NCBI GenBank assembly: GCA_033964015.1
Contig: JAWWUD010000111.1
Coordinates: 248,001 to 312,000, forward strand
Length of the DNA: 64,000 nucleotides
From: Scolanthus callimorphus
Lineage: Eukaryota > Cnidaria > Anthozoa > Actiniaria > Edwardsiidae
Direction of reading: 5' to 3'
Below, one piece after another: positions 12,336 through 23,849 of this stretch. Every line of letters begins with the position of its first letter. The stretch's first letter is position 1. Position numbers and translations under genes: made by a program. Below the pieces are notes generated by a model that ran no database searches, was not told the DNA's origin, and saw only the letters and a list, made by a program, of their open reading frames with translations.

Positions 12336-13427
12336 TACAGACAACTGGTATGTGGGATCCATGTGGTTTCTATCTTTGGCTTTTGATACCAAATAAATTA
12401 GTTTAGTATAATTACTCAAGTGATTATAAGAAATTCAGCCACTGATGGATCAAGAGGTTTGTTTTCTCTTGCAAAAGATTGGGAGTGCATGTACAAGTTT
12501 TGCTATGATTGTGAAAAAATCCCCCAAAACAAGCTTTTATTTGTCTAAAAACCTTGAATCACTTGAGAAATTATACTAAAACAATCAGTCGCCTCAGGCT
12601 CTGTGATTATCAGAAAATAGAACCTCAACTTTATCTTGGTGACTATTTGCCAATAATTATGTCGCCTTCGGCAGCTAATTGTTAAAATGGTAATTTTCAT
12701 TTAGTATTCCATTGCTAATAAAGAAGTCCACCATTTCAGACAGTTCATAATATTATGCTTCTTGAGCTCACTGTGAAATGGTGTGCTCTGCTGTGGTTGA
12801 CCTCTCAACATGCTGTAGTGGATCATATGATCTGTGGAATTTTGGTCAATTCACCGATCCCGCATTCATTGTTATACCCCTAGTTACTGTTGCTACGTCG
12901 GACAAGCCAAATTTTATCTTTGGCATAGAGCACGGAAAAGACACCGATTGCAGGGAGGTCTTAGAAGTTGTTGCATGCAATTTGGATTTTATATTTTTAT
13001 CTTGAAAAGCTGAATTATTATTGAAAAATCTTCGATATTCAAGTTTGTTGCTCGGACATTTTGAATTCCGTAGGGAAAACGTCGTATTGTTTGCTACAAG
13101 TGGGCGGAGCTATCGTCAAAATAGGGATCGGTCTATTGTCACAGTTTTCAACAAGAGTGAGAAGGGGACTTGTTTTGTTACCACAATTGGGAATGTACAG
13201 TTTCACCCCTAAAAGATACCAAATAATGGCTCACACAGATTTTTTACCTAAAAGACCCATCAAGAAATTCGAAATAAACTTTTGAATACAATAGTATAGT
13301 GTTGCATGAATTTTCTCCTTCACGATTCTCCATTTTCTCATCACTTCTGTAGATGACATCATCACTGATTTTCCAGAATAAGTTAAAAAACGAAAATATT
13401 TTTAATGGAAACCAGCAAGCTAACGGA
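12336..13427. other. Non-coding DNA
   Basis: No supported exon. A copy of the CCCCTAAAAGATACC dispersed repeat family lies at about 13203-13260. Confidence 0.4.
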
Positions 13428-13858
13428 TAGTCCAGTCCCTGAACTCTCCTTCGCGGCTCCGTTGTTGCATGTTGTCTCAGAAAGGAGAGTCCAGAAATCT
13501 TTGTATGCGCATAGGCTAGATCTGACCAAGAACTTGGTGTTTTTTGTTAGGGTGCATGATCCGAACACCACTGTTGGAGATTGTTTGTTGAATTTTTGTG
13601 GTTACGGTCACAAGGGCATCCTATCTTGATGGACAGAATTCATGGAGCCAACAACCGATTTCCAACAACAGTATTTGGATTATGCGCACTAACGAAAAAA
13701 CCGAATTCTTAGTGCATGTGCATACAGGTTTTTTCGGCAACCACAGGCAACAATAATTATAATATTAACAATAATAATGGGTTACGCAAATGGGATTCCA
13801 CTAGGTGGCTCTTCTTCCGTTGCGGATGTACACAAAGGAGAGTTCAGGGACTGGACTA
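13428..13858. mobile_element. MITE, 431 bp
   Basis: The left end TAGTCCAGTCCCTGAACTCT and its complement at 13838-13858 form terminal inverted repeats of about 24 bp. A left-end fragment of the same family (TAGTCCAGCCCCTGAACTC, then GGAGAGTCCAGAAACCTTT) sits at 25376-25500 inside a UTP25 intron. The reading frames within this stretch are transposon sequence, not host genes. Confidence 0.7.
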
Positions 13859-15234
13859 GGTAATGGACCAAAGGGCACAGAAATGTGTTTGTTGAATGTG
13901 CCATTTTTCATTTGAATGTGACTATTATGGCTCATGATTGGGCTGCTTCCTAGTCAGTGGCACACACATGCTCTTTTTTACTAGAATCATAAGAATCTGA
14001 ACTTGGTAAGGGATATGGTTCAAGATTCTAGTCTGTCTCCGGCTTAAAAGCCAAGAGGTTGTTAGTGGGTTTTTTTTTCACCTAAAAGATCCCTAACCCA
14101 AAAATTTGGGAAGCCCTTCTCTGGTGTTTTTTATAAAAAAATTCCTTGATTTTGGGTGCCACTGTGAACTGTGCGCTTTTCTCTATCAAATAAGTTAAAT
14201 GCATTTCTCCTGCGACTCGCATAAATCAAAAACGCCGAACAAAACCGCAGTGGCAACTGAAATAACTGCTCGCAAACTTTACCCCGTGATACAGTGTTGC
14301 AAGGATGTAGCACACGAAAATAAAATCTCCAACAACACACCAGCACTTTCAATCTTTGAAATGAGTGACTGCAATTTTTCTTTTTTATTTGAGATTTCCT
14401 TGTTTTCTCGCTTTAGAAGTTTCATAAAGTCACGAAGGGTAGGGCAGGGCCCTCACAAGTGCAAATGTCAAATCATATGAGGAGAGATCTTTGCCGGTAC
14501 CTGTGCAACGAGTCCCGTACAAATACCGTGGCGTAGAGTTGTTCTGACATTCCATATTTTACTTCATTACAAGGCAAACGCCCTCCGACTCCGTCGTATC
14601 TCCTTTCAGTTCCAGAACCATCCCGAAAAAACGAGCGAAATTCAACAGAGTAATTCTCTTCTCCATCTTTTACATCATCTTGTACGAGGAGAACGTAATA
14701 ACCTAAAGACTCGATTACTAAAAATCAAATATAACACAAGTTTTCGTTCAAAATAGCCTTTAAAATCCTCCCTTTCTTCACTTTCCAATATGGCGGCCGT
14801 TGGCGTTCTAGAATCATGCACTTGCGCATGCGCAGTATCCAATTTATTTTGATTGACAGTTTTTCAGCTCGGAGGTATCATCGTGACGGAAAAAGCGGCA
14901 AGATCAAAGGCAGCTGCGTACCCCCCTGGTCCTGCCTTTCTAAGAGGCAAGAGGCGATAATCAACGCTCATTTCCCGCAGTGTCAGCCACTTTGCTGTCC
15001 CATCTTGCGCGCCAGGGTGCTGGCCCTCATCCCCATTTCGTTGCTGGCTGGTAAAAAAATGACCAGGAACTAAGCATCTTGCTGGGAACTTTTTTCATGT
15101 ATTATCCTCCCTGAGTGGGTCGTCCGCAGATCTTTAAATGTACATATTTGGAGTGGAATTGATCATCTTTACGGCTAGGAATGTTATTGAATAAGTTTGC
15201 TATTCTGTGATGACTTTCATCGCGAACCTTTGCA
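13859..15234. other. Non-coding DNA
   Basis: No supported gene. Contains a GC-richer patch at 14790-14940 with CCAATATGGCGGCCG, a motif also seen at 8070 in the opposite direction, so probably part of a dispersed repeat rather than a first exon. Confidence 0.4.
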
Positions 15235-15435
15235 ATAGACCTGAGTCTTTACCTTGGGCGTAATGTTGTCCCACTTCAGATCCCATGGCTTTCCCATGAG
15301 TATTCTTTCTTTGTTTTTCTGCTACGCACCGAAGGATATATGAATATGGAATCAACCCAAACAAAGAAAGATTATTCAAATGATTGCCACGTGATCTGAA
15401 TGGGACAACATTACGCCCAAGGTAAAGAGGTCTAT
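15235..15435. mobile_element. MITE, about 200 bp
   Basis: The left arm carries TTTACCTTGGGCGTAATGTT and the right arm its complement; arms of about 45 bp run from ATAGACC to CAGATC with a few differences. Non-coding interior. A second palindrome follows immediately. Confidence 0.65.
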
Positions 15436-15451
15436 AGGCGCGATTACAGGT

Positions 15452-15586
15452 AATTTCTGCAGAATCCCATCCATGGGAAAAGCTGAATTTCCCAAGGCAC
15501 ACATGCACATGGGAAGTGTTCGGAATTCACACGAATTCACATGGATAGCCAATCCGAACACTTTCCCATGGGCTTCTGCAGAAATT
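15452..15586. mobile_element. Small palindromic element
   Basis: The ends AATTTCTGCAGAATCCCAT and ATGGGCTTCTGCAGAAATT are inverted. An inner pair (GGGAAGTGTTCGG and CCGAACACTTTCCC) continues the stem. Length 135 bp, non-coding. Confidence 0.6.
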
Positions 15587-16352
15587 CCCTGTGTGTTTAG
15601 TCATTTTCCTACGAGACATCATTGGTAAAAAAACAAGCACTCTTTGACAAACGGGTAGCATAACGTTCCCAGCATTAAGAGGATGTCTGGTCTTTTTACC
15701 CAGCTATGCATGAGCGAAAGGAACTGGAGAACTGATTTCCTGGGGAGCAGGTACGTGTGCCCCTGGACTGCCTGGAGCTTAGGCCCTAACAGGTCACGGC
15801 ACACCTTTCTTCATATTCTGAAGGACTTGCAGTGGTAAAAATTGTTTTAAATCTCATCGGAGAGGATCCAGATGGTTCGCTTTTAACTTTGCATTCACAA
15901 AACGACATTCTGACGTCTGCCAAGGATCGTTCTCGTACAATCTCGAAACTCTGAGCCCGTGAATCGTAGCCAGCCATCTTTTGGCGCTAGCCCTAAAATA
16001 TATGGAACTCAGGGGAACGAGATTGGGCTCTTGTAACCGCCACTGACGCTGTTGACGCAAATGTTATTTTATGACTCAGAAATTACTTGTAGGGCATAGG
16101 CTAAAAAGACGACTAGTATAAACGAGATAAGGCTGCATGCTTTCATGTGCTCATCGGCGGCTTTTCAGTCAATTTTCAGGGGAGTTCTGCAGGGTACGAG
16201 AACAATGGCCGACCGGGATAATTAAAGTTTTATCAACAATAATATTGATCCTTGAGAGGTCAGGTCAATCTTTTAAGATGTTTAATTTTATTTAAAAGCA
16301 TTACCCAACACTTAGCAACCACCATTTTGTCATCACCTCAGGAGGTAGGCCA

Positions 16353-16751
16353 TTCTCGTACCCAGAGCTCCCCAGCTCGTCTGCTCGCAGGGGAGGCTCT
16401 GTCCATTTGAGGGCCGTCGCTGATTGGTTGATTTTGAGCATTGGAGCATGCGCTGAAAGGTCTTTCTCTCAGCGGCTCTGTACAATCTCGTACCCAGAGC
16501 CCGTCATCCTTTGGCCAGCGGCAAGATTCAGGGCTCTGAGGAATGGATTTTTTTAAACCCAGATTCTGGGTTTCCGGTTTGAACGTTGTATGAAAGTTCG
16601 TTACGTTTTTGACCTACCACGCATGCTCACAAATTGGATTCCCCCAGAGCCCTGAATCTTGCCGCTGGCCAAAAGATGACGGGCTCTGGGTACGAGATTG
16701 AGCGTCCCCCCGTTAGTTTACGAACCGGGGAGCTCTGGGTTCGAGAATGGA
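16353..16751. mobile_element. CTCGTACCCAGAGC family element (nested copies)
   Basis: Inverted ends of the type ATTCTCGTACCCAGAGCTCC appear at 16355 and, complemented, near 16726-16750. Inner copies of the same terminus start at about 16491 and 16672. The pattern indicates one element inserted within another of the same family. The family recurs at 30337-31110. Non-coding. Confidence 0.65.
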
Positions 16752-16820
16752 GGTAGGCCGTGGTATAGTAACAGCCAGTGACACGCATGCGCGAGATTCT
16801 GTAGAGCCAGAACTTCAAAA

Positions 16821-16950
16821 TTAAAGGCCCATCACCAACCGAGAGCCTTTGCGGACTCTTAGCCAATCAGAGCACCCAAAAAACAATGGATCAATTTGAA
16901 AACAAAAGAAAACGGGGCGCAAAGGCTCCCGGTTGGTGATGGGCCTTTAA
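16821..16950. mobile_element. 130-bp MITE with TTAA ends (copy 1)
   Basis: The element begins TTAAAGGCCCATCACCAACC and ends in its complement. TTAA forms both outer ends, as expected for a piggyBac-type target duplication. A second copy of identical length (30041-30170) differs at only a handful of positions. The interior contains CCAATCAGAGCA and AAAACGGGGCGCAAAG. No coding capacity. The piggyBac link is inference from TTAA. Confidence 0.8.
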
Positions 16951-17268
16951 TTAAACAATAGTCGATCAGAGCCCCCTCAGTAAGGTGACAAGCCGGTGAA
17001 CTTTGGGTAGGAGAATGACAGAGCCGTTAAGAGAATTACCTTTCTACACATCAGCCAATCAGCAAAGGCCATCTAAAGAGCCTTGATCTGAGTGGCACTG
17101 AGCTCTGGGTATGAGAATGTATATAAGCTATTTTCAGCTATGCATGTGCAACAAACATGACTTAATGGGCATATGCTACAAGGAAAAGTAACCAGTAAGA
17201 TCTTAAAGCAGGAGGGGGTCAAGGGTAATAAAAGGGGTCAGCAAGTTTCTTGTATATCCTTTAGATTG

Positions 17269-17509
17269 GGCAATTCCAGAAAATATATGTACCCCCACCA
17301 AGGGCGGCACTAGTTTTTGACCCCCCCATGCATCCTGAGTTTCCAAAATGGCTTATCCCCCATGCATATAGTATTCCTGAGAGGTTAACCTAGCTTCCAG
17401 CTTCAAAACTCCCCATGCAGGCAGAATTCCGAGCTTGAAAACTCCCCCTCCCAATTCAGAATTGCCAAATGCCGCCCGTCCCCGGGTACATATATTTTCT
17501 GGAATTGCC
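17269..17509. mobile_element. MITE, 241 bp
   Basis: The left end GGCAATTCCAGAAAATATAT and the right end (ATATATTTTCTGGAATTGCC) are perfect inverted repeats of about 20 bp that continue into GTACCC. The terminus resembles that of the element at 40.5-40.8 kb (GGTTCCAGAAAATATCCATC), suggesting a common family. Non-coding. Confidence 0.75.
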
Positions 17510-18053
17510 AATTAGTAAGTCAACCCCTTTTTCTTACATATCTGGTAAAACAAGAACCCCTTCCATGGGAGTATGGATAATTTCTGGAATCAAGAGGAAG
17601 AAGCTTTACAGCTAGACATATGCCATTTTGGTGGCTTCAAAGCAACATTGATAATAGACGGCTATCCTTGAACCCATTAGAACCATTCACCCATGGGCAT
17701 GGCCCTTGAGGGTCAGTCTCCCATGCAGCCTGTCTTTACACAAAGGACCAGCTGCGCAGGAGACTACGAGGTCTTGTTTTATTATCACCCAACTAGTTGG
17801 ACAAAAAAGTGTAATTGTCTAAAAAAAATCATCAGAAACCTCAACAAAATGAAAAGCAGCCACCATATTTTTATGTTCAAAATCGGTGCTTTTGCTACTA
17901 GAGGTCTATTGATAACAGTCAGAATGCAACATTGACAGTAGTCCACTAGTTGAGTGATACTAATAAATCAACTAGATTGTCAATCACAGAAAATAAAACA
18001 CCAGTTATTTTTCATGAGAAAAGCAGCAGCAAAATAGACAAATCCCCAAACAA

Positions 18054-18513
18054 GGGGTGCTTATCATTATGCCAAAATCCCTGGAAATTCCGGTTGGGAT
18101 GTAAATGGTACTGGTGATTTTCAGGGATTCCGGTTGGAACAAGCAAGTTGTTTCCAAATGTTGTCCCACCAATTTGGGAGTCATGATACAGCTCTCGTAA
18201 GATCTAAGCCTATTGGATTGATACCCTCAGTGCAAGACAATAGAGGGTCAAACAATAGAACAAGGAAACAATGGGGTGCCTTGTTCTGCCTATCCAATCA
18301 CACAAGATCTTCCGAGAAGCGGTATCATTTCTGTATTTTAGCTGAAGCAAACCTATTGGAATGATTTGTACTATTTGCACACATCAACTGGTTCCATGAC
18401 CAAATATGGAAACCAATTGAAACCAATATGTGAATTAATCCCAACCAGAATGTTTTGTACCATTTGACATTGCTCAAACCAACTGGTTTTCCTTGACAAA
18501 TGGTAAGCACCCC
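18054..18513. mobile_element. MITE, 460 bp, GGGGTGCTTAC family (copy 1)
   Basis: The left end GGGGTGCTTATCATT and the right end (GGTAAGCACCCC) are inverted. Inside, TTCCGGTTGG and AACCAATTGAAACC-type motifs recur. A related element with the same terminus lies at 50188-50890. Non-coding. Confidence 0.55.
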
Positions 18514-19441
18514 ATGGCCAATAGAAATGCATGACTTTTTGAGTAGACCTCTAGTTGATTTATACTACCGTAACTATGGCTAGATTAGCATACAAAGGCT
18601 CTGCACTGACACAAATGTGTGGCAAAAGAAAAATATGTAAACTATGAACACTGAAAATCTAACCTACAATTTTATTTACTTTCTTCAGAAAATAAATTCA
18701 TTTTCAATAAACTTGTGACACGCAAAGGTATTGTATTAATGATATACTTGTAAGACATATTACACTGTGATAGGGACCGGGCAAATATTCAAACAATGTG
18801 TAATTATCAAGAATAATATATTAAGAACAAAAATAATGAACTATACAATTTACTAAAATCTGAGCTTATTTGCACTCTGCATGCGTTTCTGGGAGTAATT
18901 TCGGCAGGATTGTCAAAGTTTATTATAATGTCATTGCTGTTTCCAAGGTGTGAAATTCATTATGAGTGTAGCAAGAATTCTAGTTCCTTTCAGGTCCTTA
19001 TTAACAATATCAGAGTCTAGTCGTGAACAAGCCTTTGTGACAGAGAAAAAAAAAGTAATAATGTTCAATGAAGAGATAAGAACCATGATGAAGCTTTAGC
19101 GGCCATGTTGTTTTGTTGATCCTGAGAGGGAAGGTGTTTCAAAGTTCATTAAGCCAAAATCAAATCAACTCTTGATTGCATATATTTTCAGCAATTTTCT
19201 ATGCACTCTGCCAATGTTGGAATGCAGCCATCACCTTGAAAGCCAATCCGAAGTTAATCCAGAAGCCTGAGACAAGAATGCTAAACCGCTGTCTGGCTTC
19301 CTTCGGCTAATAAATGTTGAATTGTTTTGTAGTCGAAGGTTCTTCTCGAATGCAAGGACCCAAGTACAAACATAAATCTTCAATGCAAATAGCAGCTACA
19401 AATGTCCTTTCGCGATTACAAAACAGTAAATATGAATCATT
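18514..19441. other. Non-coding DNA downstream of the G gamma pair
   Basis: No exon recognised. It lies 3' of the minus-strand G gamma gene at 19442-19651, so part of it is probably its 3' untranslated region. Confidence 0.45.
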
Positions 19442-19651
19442 TCAGAGTAGGATACAAAGTCCCTTTTCTCGGAAGGGATTTTCTGACGCTGGAGGCGAAT
19501 TGACAAGATGGTCGTGTTGGGCATTTTGTTCGCAGTATTTCATCAGATCCGCCGAAGTTTGGGAGACTTTGACTCTGTTAACTTTAAGTTCATTCCTCAA
19601 CTGGTCCACCGTGGCTCTCTGCATGGAAACTTGGGCTTGCTGGGTCGACAT
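19442..19651 (-). CDS. G protein subunit gamma (tandem copy 1)
   Basis: A 69-residue protein of the heterotrimeric G-protein gamma family. Gamma pairs with beta through a coiled coil and anchors the dimer at the plasma membrane. Visible hallmarks are a short helical N-terminus, QLRNELKVNRVKVSQTSADL, the acidic patch before DHL, the signature SENPFREK, and a C-terminal CAAX box (CILL). The final leucine predicts geranylgeranylation. Length is typical (65-75). The usual DPL motif reads DHL here. The start is the only in-frame ATG before conserved sequence. The gene has no intron in the coding region, unlike most animal gamma genes. It is a tandem paralogue of the gene at 20482-20691, same strand, 830 bp apart. 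Confidence 0.93.
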   Translation of the reverse strand: MSTQQAQVSMQRATVDQLRNELKVNRVKVSQTSADLMKYCEQNAQHDHLVNSPPASENPFREKGLCILL

Positions 19652-20481
19652 TTTGGAAAATCAACAGCACGTTTCTGGAAGGATTTCGTGTAAAGATTCT
19701 TGCTTTTGAGGCGTGTTCAAATCGAATTGTTCAATCAGAACGCAACCGAGCGAGTAAGGTAGTCTGGAACCAAGTTATTTAATCACCAACAGAGTCCAAT
19801 ACCACCCGTTAGATTTCATGCGGATTTTCAACGAAAGAAACAAAATATCCGATTTAATTTTACGAAGCAGGAAAACGGTAGGTACACAGAATCCTCTATC
19901 AAACGACTATTCTGTAGGCTTGAAACTGCCGCTTGAAACAATGCCTTTGGTTTGCTTTTCATAATGATTTCACACGTGAAGGTAGTTCAATCAGCAGTCA
20001 ATGCACACATGAGCAAATATCTTTAGGCAAAAGTCCAGGCACTTGTACTTTTCCAAAAAAAGAAAGAAGATTTTGGCTTTCATGTTTTGTGGTTCGATTC
20101 AACGTTGCGGCCTCTTCACAATCAGGCGACAAGCCGTCAGCTTGAAAAGGAATGTTTTGCCGGGTCATTAAGCCAAAACCTAATTGACCAGTCCATCGAC
20201 TTGAAAACTAAATAGAAAAATACTTCCTTGGTATTTCCATAGAGTTTTGAAGCCGATATTTCCATAGAGTTTTGAAGACAATATTTCAATCGAAATTCGT
20301 GAGATCAACCAGTTTTCACATGTCCAAAAGTGTAGAGTTCTTGGACGCCTTCCCAACTCTCTCGTTGTATTAGGTTCATGTCTGTATATTACAAATATCT
20401 GTTCAGTGCATTACAGTGTTCCGTAGTAAATGCTCAATGGTACGCTTAGATAATTCTAATAATGTTGTCGATAGTTCAGCT
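19652..20481. other. Spacer between tandem G gamma genes
   Basis: No other gene. Contains a short direct repeat (TTTCCATAGAGTTTTGAAG twice, near 20234 and 20254). It must hold the promoter of the downstream copy and the 3' end of the upstream copy. Confidence 0.5.
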
Positions 20482-20691
20482 TCATAGTATGGCGCAAGAA
20501 GATTTCTCCCGGAACGGGTTTTCCGACGATGGAAGCCCGACAACAAGAGGGTCGCTCTGATAGTTTTGCTCGCAGAATTTCATTATTTCCGCCGATGTTT
20601 GAGAAACTTTCATCCTGTTCACTCTCAATTCTCCTTTAAGTTGCTCTACAACAGCTTTTTGCATGCTTATCTGTGCCTGTTGCGTTGCCAT
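20482..20691 (-). CDS. G protein subunit gamma (tandem copy 2)
   Basis: A 69-residue gamma subunit, intronless, with the same length and layout as the neighbour at 19442-19651. The N-terminal helix reads QLKGELRVNRMKVSQTSAEI, followed by the DPL motif, SENPFREK, and a CAAX box CAIL that predicts geranylgeranylation. It retains the canonical DPL that the other copy has changed. Roughly two thirds of positions match between the copies, so the duplication is not recent. Role by family: obligate partner of G beta in receptor signalling at the membrane. Confidence 0.93.
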   Translation of the reverse strand: MATQQAQISMQKAVVEQLKGELRVNRMKVSQTSAEIMKFCEQNYQSDPLVVGLPSSENPFREKSSCAIL

Positions 20692-22535
20692 TTTGTCGAT
20701 TTCTTGGAGCGTTAAAAGGCGCTTTTTCTTTGCACTCTGTGATTCCAGAAGGCGTTGTTTGGAGAGTTACCGGAGGGGCCTGGTGACCAGTGAAATTGAC
20801 ATTATTCCCACAGGGAGCCCAGCTTTACTGCAAAACCATTTTGCAACTTATATTAGGCAATTATTGTCGCACTAAAATAAAATCAGGGATGAGATCTTCT
20901 CCATTCGCCAGACAGGTTATATTAACCTCATAAAATCACTCATATCGAAATTTCTTGTTTTACTTGCTAATAAACCAAGTCAATTTAGCACGACAGAATT
21001 AAGTTCGACTTCTAACGGGCCTTAGTTTTAATTTTTATTTAAGCATTAATGCACAGCTTTCAATGGCTTTATTGGCAAAAAGAGCATATGTGTTGCTGGG
21101 AGAGACACAAGATTAACTTAAAAAATCAAATGACTAAAATTTTAGCCTAATTTGTTTTAAGGATCAAGGGACCTGACTTAGGGTGCTTTCCATTTGCCCC
21201 CAAAAAATGGTTCGGGTTTTTGGTAGTTTCAATGGTCAAATGGAATGGGTCCATCCCATTTACTTGCTCAATGACACAGGGATCCCACTTTTGTATTTAC
21301 ACAGGGAATTCAGCCCAGTAAGAGCCTGGGAATATTGATTGAGAATGTTCAAATAGAACATGACTGTTTCAAAAAATACCGAAACATGGTGCGTTCCATT
21401 TGGCAGATTTTTCTGGAATTTCAGTACAAAATCCAAATGGAACATGGCAGTTCCTGGGAAAAGTATTTGAAATTTTAGGACTACCTCGCAAGGTTGTCCT
21501 GAATTTTCGGAAATCTTTTCCTGGAAATGGCATGTTTCCATTTGGATTGGAAACAAAATTCCCAGAAATTCTGCCAAATGGAAAGCATCCTTAGTTTCTT
21601 CCCCAGGCTCCTTGTGGCTGCACGGCTTGTTGGTTAGTGACATATGCATACCTGCCATCCCTGAAAGCTTCAAAATTGGGAGATTAGTGTTTAAAATACA
21701 CCAACTGTATGAGAAAATTGCAAGAAATTTACCCCAGGAGACATACATTAAATATATTGAAAGTGTCAATTTTTTTCAAAGGAGATTAAGCCAAGAGTAA
21801 AAACGGGAGTCATCCGTGAGTCTTTAAAGTATTATTTTAATTTCAAAGGTCCTTTTAACAGGCCAATGAAGAGCATATGCATATGGTAAATATGCTTGTA
21901 TTAAATAAAATATACTTACAGTTAAATATGTTTCTTAAAAAGAAAGAAAATTTACAAAATCAGTGTAAAATAGCCTGGGGGTTCTTTCCATGTTGATGTG
22001 GTAAGGGTGCTCGTCATATTTTTGGGGGTTAATATTGGGATTCATTTTTAAGGGTTTATTTTGATCAATGAGGTATTTCTTAGGGTATTTCTGCTTGGTA
22101 TTTTTTCTGATTTTCCAATGAGCATCCCTATCACTTTTACCCCTGAGAACTCCCCAGGAAAATAGTGTGCACTGTGATTGTAAATAATCCCCATAGCCTC
22201 CTGTTTTCTCTGGCATTTTGTCTCTATTACACTACCTGAGTTCTTACTAGCTAAAAATCCAGAAATCAGGCACATGGATATTAATGGATTTTACCAGATG
22301 TGTGTATTGCATGAAATGAGATTTCTACTTGTTATGTACAAGCTATGTAAAATAGATATCCAACAACGCTTTGCAGCCACTGGTGTGTCACACGTTTCAC
22401 TTGTGACATGCCAATGGCTGCAATGGAGGCTATAGCACAATTGTGGCCAGTGGAATTTTATGGGATGAGAAAATGTTAATTCGAAAATGGCAACATAGTC
22501 ATCAGGAAAATGTAAAATTAGAATGGTTGATGATC
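20692..22535. other. Intergenic DNA with repeats
   Basis: No gene. Contains an inverted-repeat element at 21181-21591, a dispersed repeat at 21640-21800 (CATACCTGCC start, similar to one at 24520-24620), and at 21970-22160 a diverged TTAGGGTATTT-rich repeat. Confidence 0.5.
21181..21591. mobile_element. Nested inverted-repeat element
   Basis: The outer pair is GGGTGCTTTCCATTTG at 21181 and CAAATGGAAAGCATCC ending near 21590. An inner left end, TGCGTTCCATTTGGCAGATT, at 21390 pairs better with the same right end (CTGCCAAATGGAAAGCA, to 21587). Several internal CATTTGG and CCAAATGG copies add further symmetry. This suggests two related insertions sharing one end. The long minus-strand reading frame across it is repeat sequence. 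Confidence 0.6.
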
Positions 22536-23849
22536 TTATTCAAAGATGTGAATTTTCTTTACCTGGTTTGAAATCTCTATAGCAGACACTTGTAATGGCC
22601 ACATACCGCCAATAATTCCTGCTTGTATAGACACCCCAGTGGCAACTGCCAACTCAGGGTCTATTGCTACATTGGGTGGCTTGCCATTAAAATATTCTTG
22701 TATTAATTGTCTTATTTTAGGAACTCTTGTAGATCCTCCAACTAAAACAACCTCATCCACTTCCTCTTTTGGAAGATCAACTTCTTCTAAAACAGTTCTG
22801 ATTGGCTGGAGAACCTTCTTAAATAAGTCCTGATTTATAGTTTCAAACATTTTTCTGGAGAGTTTCTCTTCAAAGACTGCAAGCTTCTTGCCTTGATTTA
22901 GAGATGGTAAACAAAGTTTTATAACAACTTCTGTGACAGTTGTAAGGTTGATTTTTGCCTCTTCTACTTTTTGACGAAGCTTCTGAATGTCCTCTGAACA
23001 ACTCAACTCATGATTAAACTTATTCTTGATTAATAATGACAAATACTGCATGAGTCGGACATTGAAGTCTTGCCCACCAAGTCTGTTATTCCCTGCCATT
23101 GCCATAGTAACAAACATCCCACCCTGAATATTCAGTAAAGAGACGTCTAAGGTACCACCACCTAAATCGACAACCATAACGTTAGACACTCCTTGCTTTT
23201 TGTGCAGTCCATATGCTAACGCAGCAGCAGTGGGTTCATTGATGACTCTCAGAACCTTAATACCTGCTAATTCAGCAGCCTTTATAGTTGCATTTCTTTG
23301 TCTGTCATCAAATTCTGCTGGCACTGACATGACAGCTTTTGTAACAGGCACACTAAGATTATTCTCTGCCATTCTCCGCAGTTCCTTTATCACGTATCCA
23401 CCAATTTCTTCAGGGGTTACTTGCGTAACATTACCAGCTTTTCCAACGACAAATTTTGCCTCCCTGAAGCCATTTCCAGTCACTCTGAACTGGTAAAGTT
23501 TTCCAACTTTTAAAAGTTCCTCTTTACTGAAGATCTTCCCTATAAAACGTTTTGCGTCATAGATCGTCGACTTTGGATTGAGCTCAGCTTGGCTTTGAGC
23601 TCTTTTACCTACCAAAACCCCATTTTCTGTAAAAGCAACAATACTAGGTATAACTTTATCGCCGTTTTCATCAGCAAAAATGTCAATTCGTCCACTGATT
23701 GCTTGGTAGGCTCCCACACATGAATACGTTGTTCCCAAATCAATCCCGATAATTTTCGGCTTTGGTGGTGGAAGACGACTTTGTGCGATGTATCCAGCAA
23801 CTACTAGAATAAATATTCCACCAAGAAACAGGCCGAAAGTGTTACTCAT
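22536..23849 (-). CDS. HSPA13: Heat shock protein 70 family member 13 (STCH-like)
   Basis: A 437-residue Hsp70-type protein made of the ATPase domain only, as in HSPA13/STCH, a microsome/ER-associated chaperone ATPase. From the chosen ATG, residues 5-22 form a hydrophobic signal/anchor, then PPPKPK and the first nucleotide motif IGIDLGTTYSCVG (about 34-46). Later come VINEPTAAALAYGLHKK, the phosphate-2 motif VVDLGGGTLDVSLL and the adenosine motif VVLVGGSTRVPKIRQ. No substrate-binding domain follows. The C-terminal VSAIEISNQ matches where the family ends. Human HSPA13 is about 471 residues; a segment before the adenosine motif is shorter here. The frame is open upstream to 23984, but the ATG at 23849 begins the expected signal sequence. 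A CAG|GTAAAG near the end could be a donor to a tiny last exon. Head to head with UTP25. Confidence 0.93.
   Translation of the reverse strand: MSNTFGLFLGGIFILVVAGYIAQSRLPPPKPKIIGIDLGTTYSCVGAYQAISGRIDIFADENGDKVIPSIVAFTENGVLVGKRAQSQAELNPKSTIYDAKRFIGKIFSKEELLKVGKLYQFRVTGNGFREAKFVVGKAGNVTQVTPEEIGGYVIKELRRMAENNLSVPVTKAVMSVPAEFDDRQRNATIKAAELAGIKVLRVINEPTAAALAYGLHKKQGVSNVMVVDLGGGTLDVSLLNIQGGMFVTMAMAGNNRLGGQDFNVRLMQYLSLLIKNKFNHELSCSEDIQKLRQKVEEAKINLTTVTEVVIKLCLPSLNQGKKLAVFEEKLSRKMFETINQDLFKKVLQPIRTVLEEVDLPKEEVDEVVLVGGSTRVPKIRQLIQEYFNGKPPNVAIDPELAVATGVSIQAGIIGGMWPLQVSAIEISNQVKKIHIFE

Noticed and set aside
12778..13290. Several plus-strand frames of 60-75 codons
   Set aside because: They overlap each other in different frames, lack splice signals, and part of the stretch is a dispersed repeat.
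21260..21769. 169-codon minus-strand frame
   Set aside because: It spans nested inverted repeats and a dispersed repeat. The composition follows the repeat words and no domain is seen.
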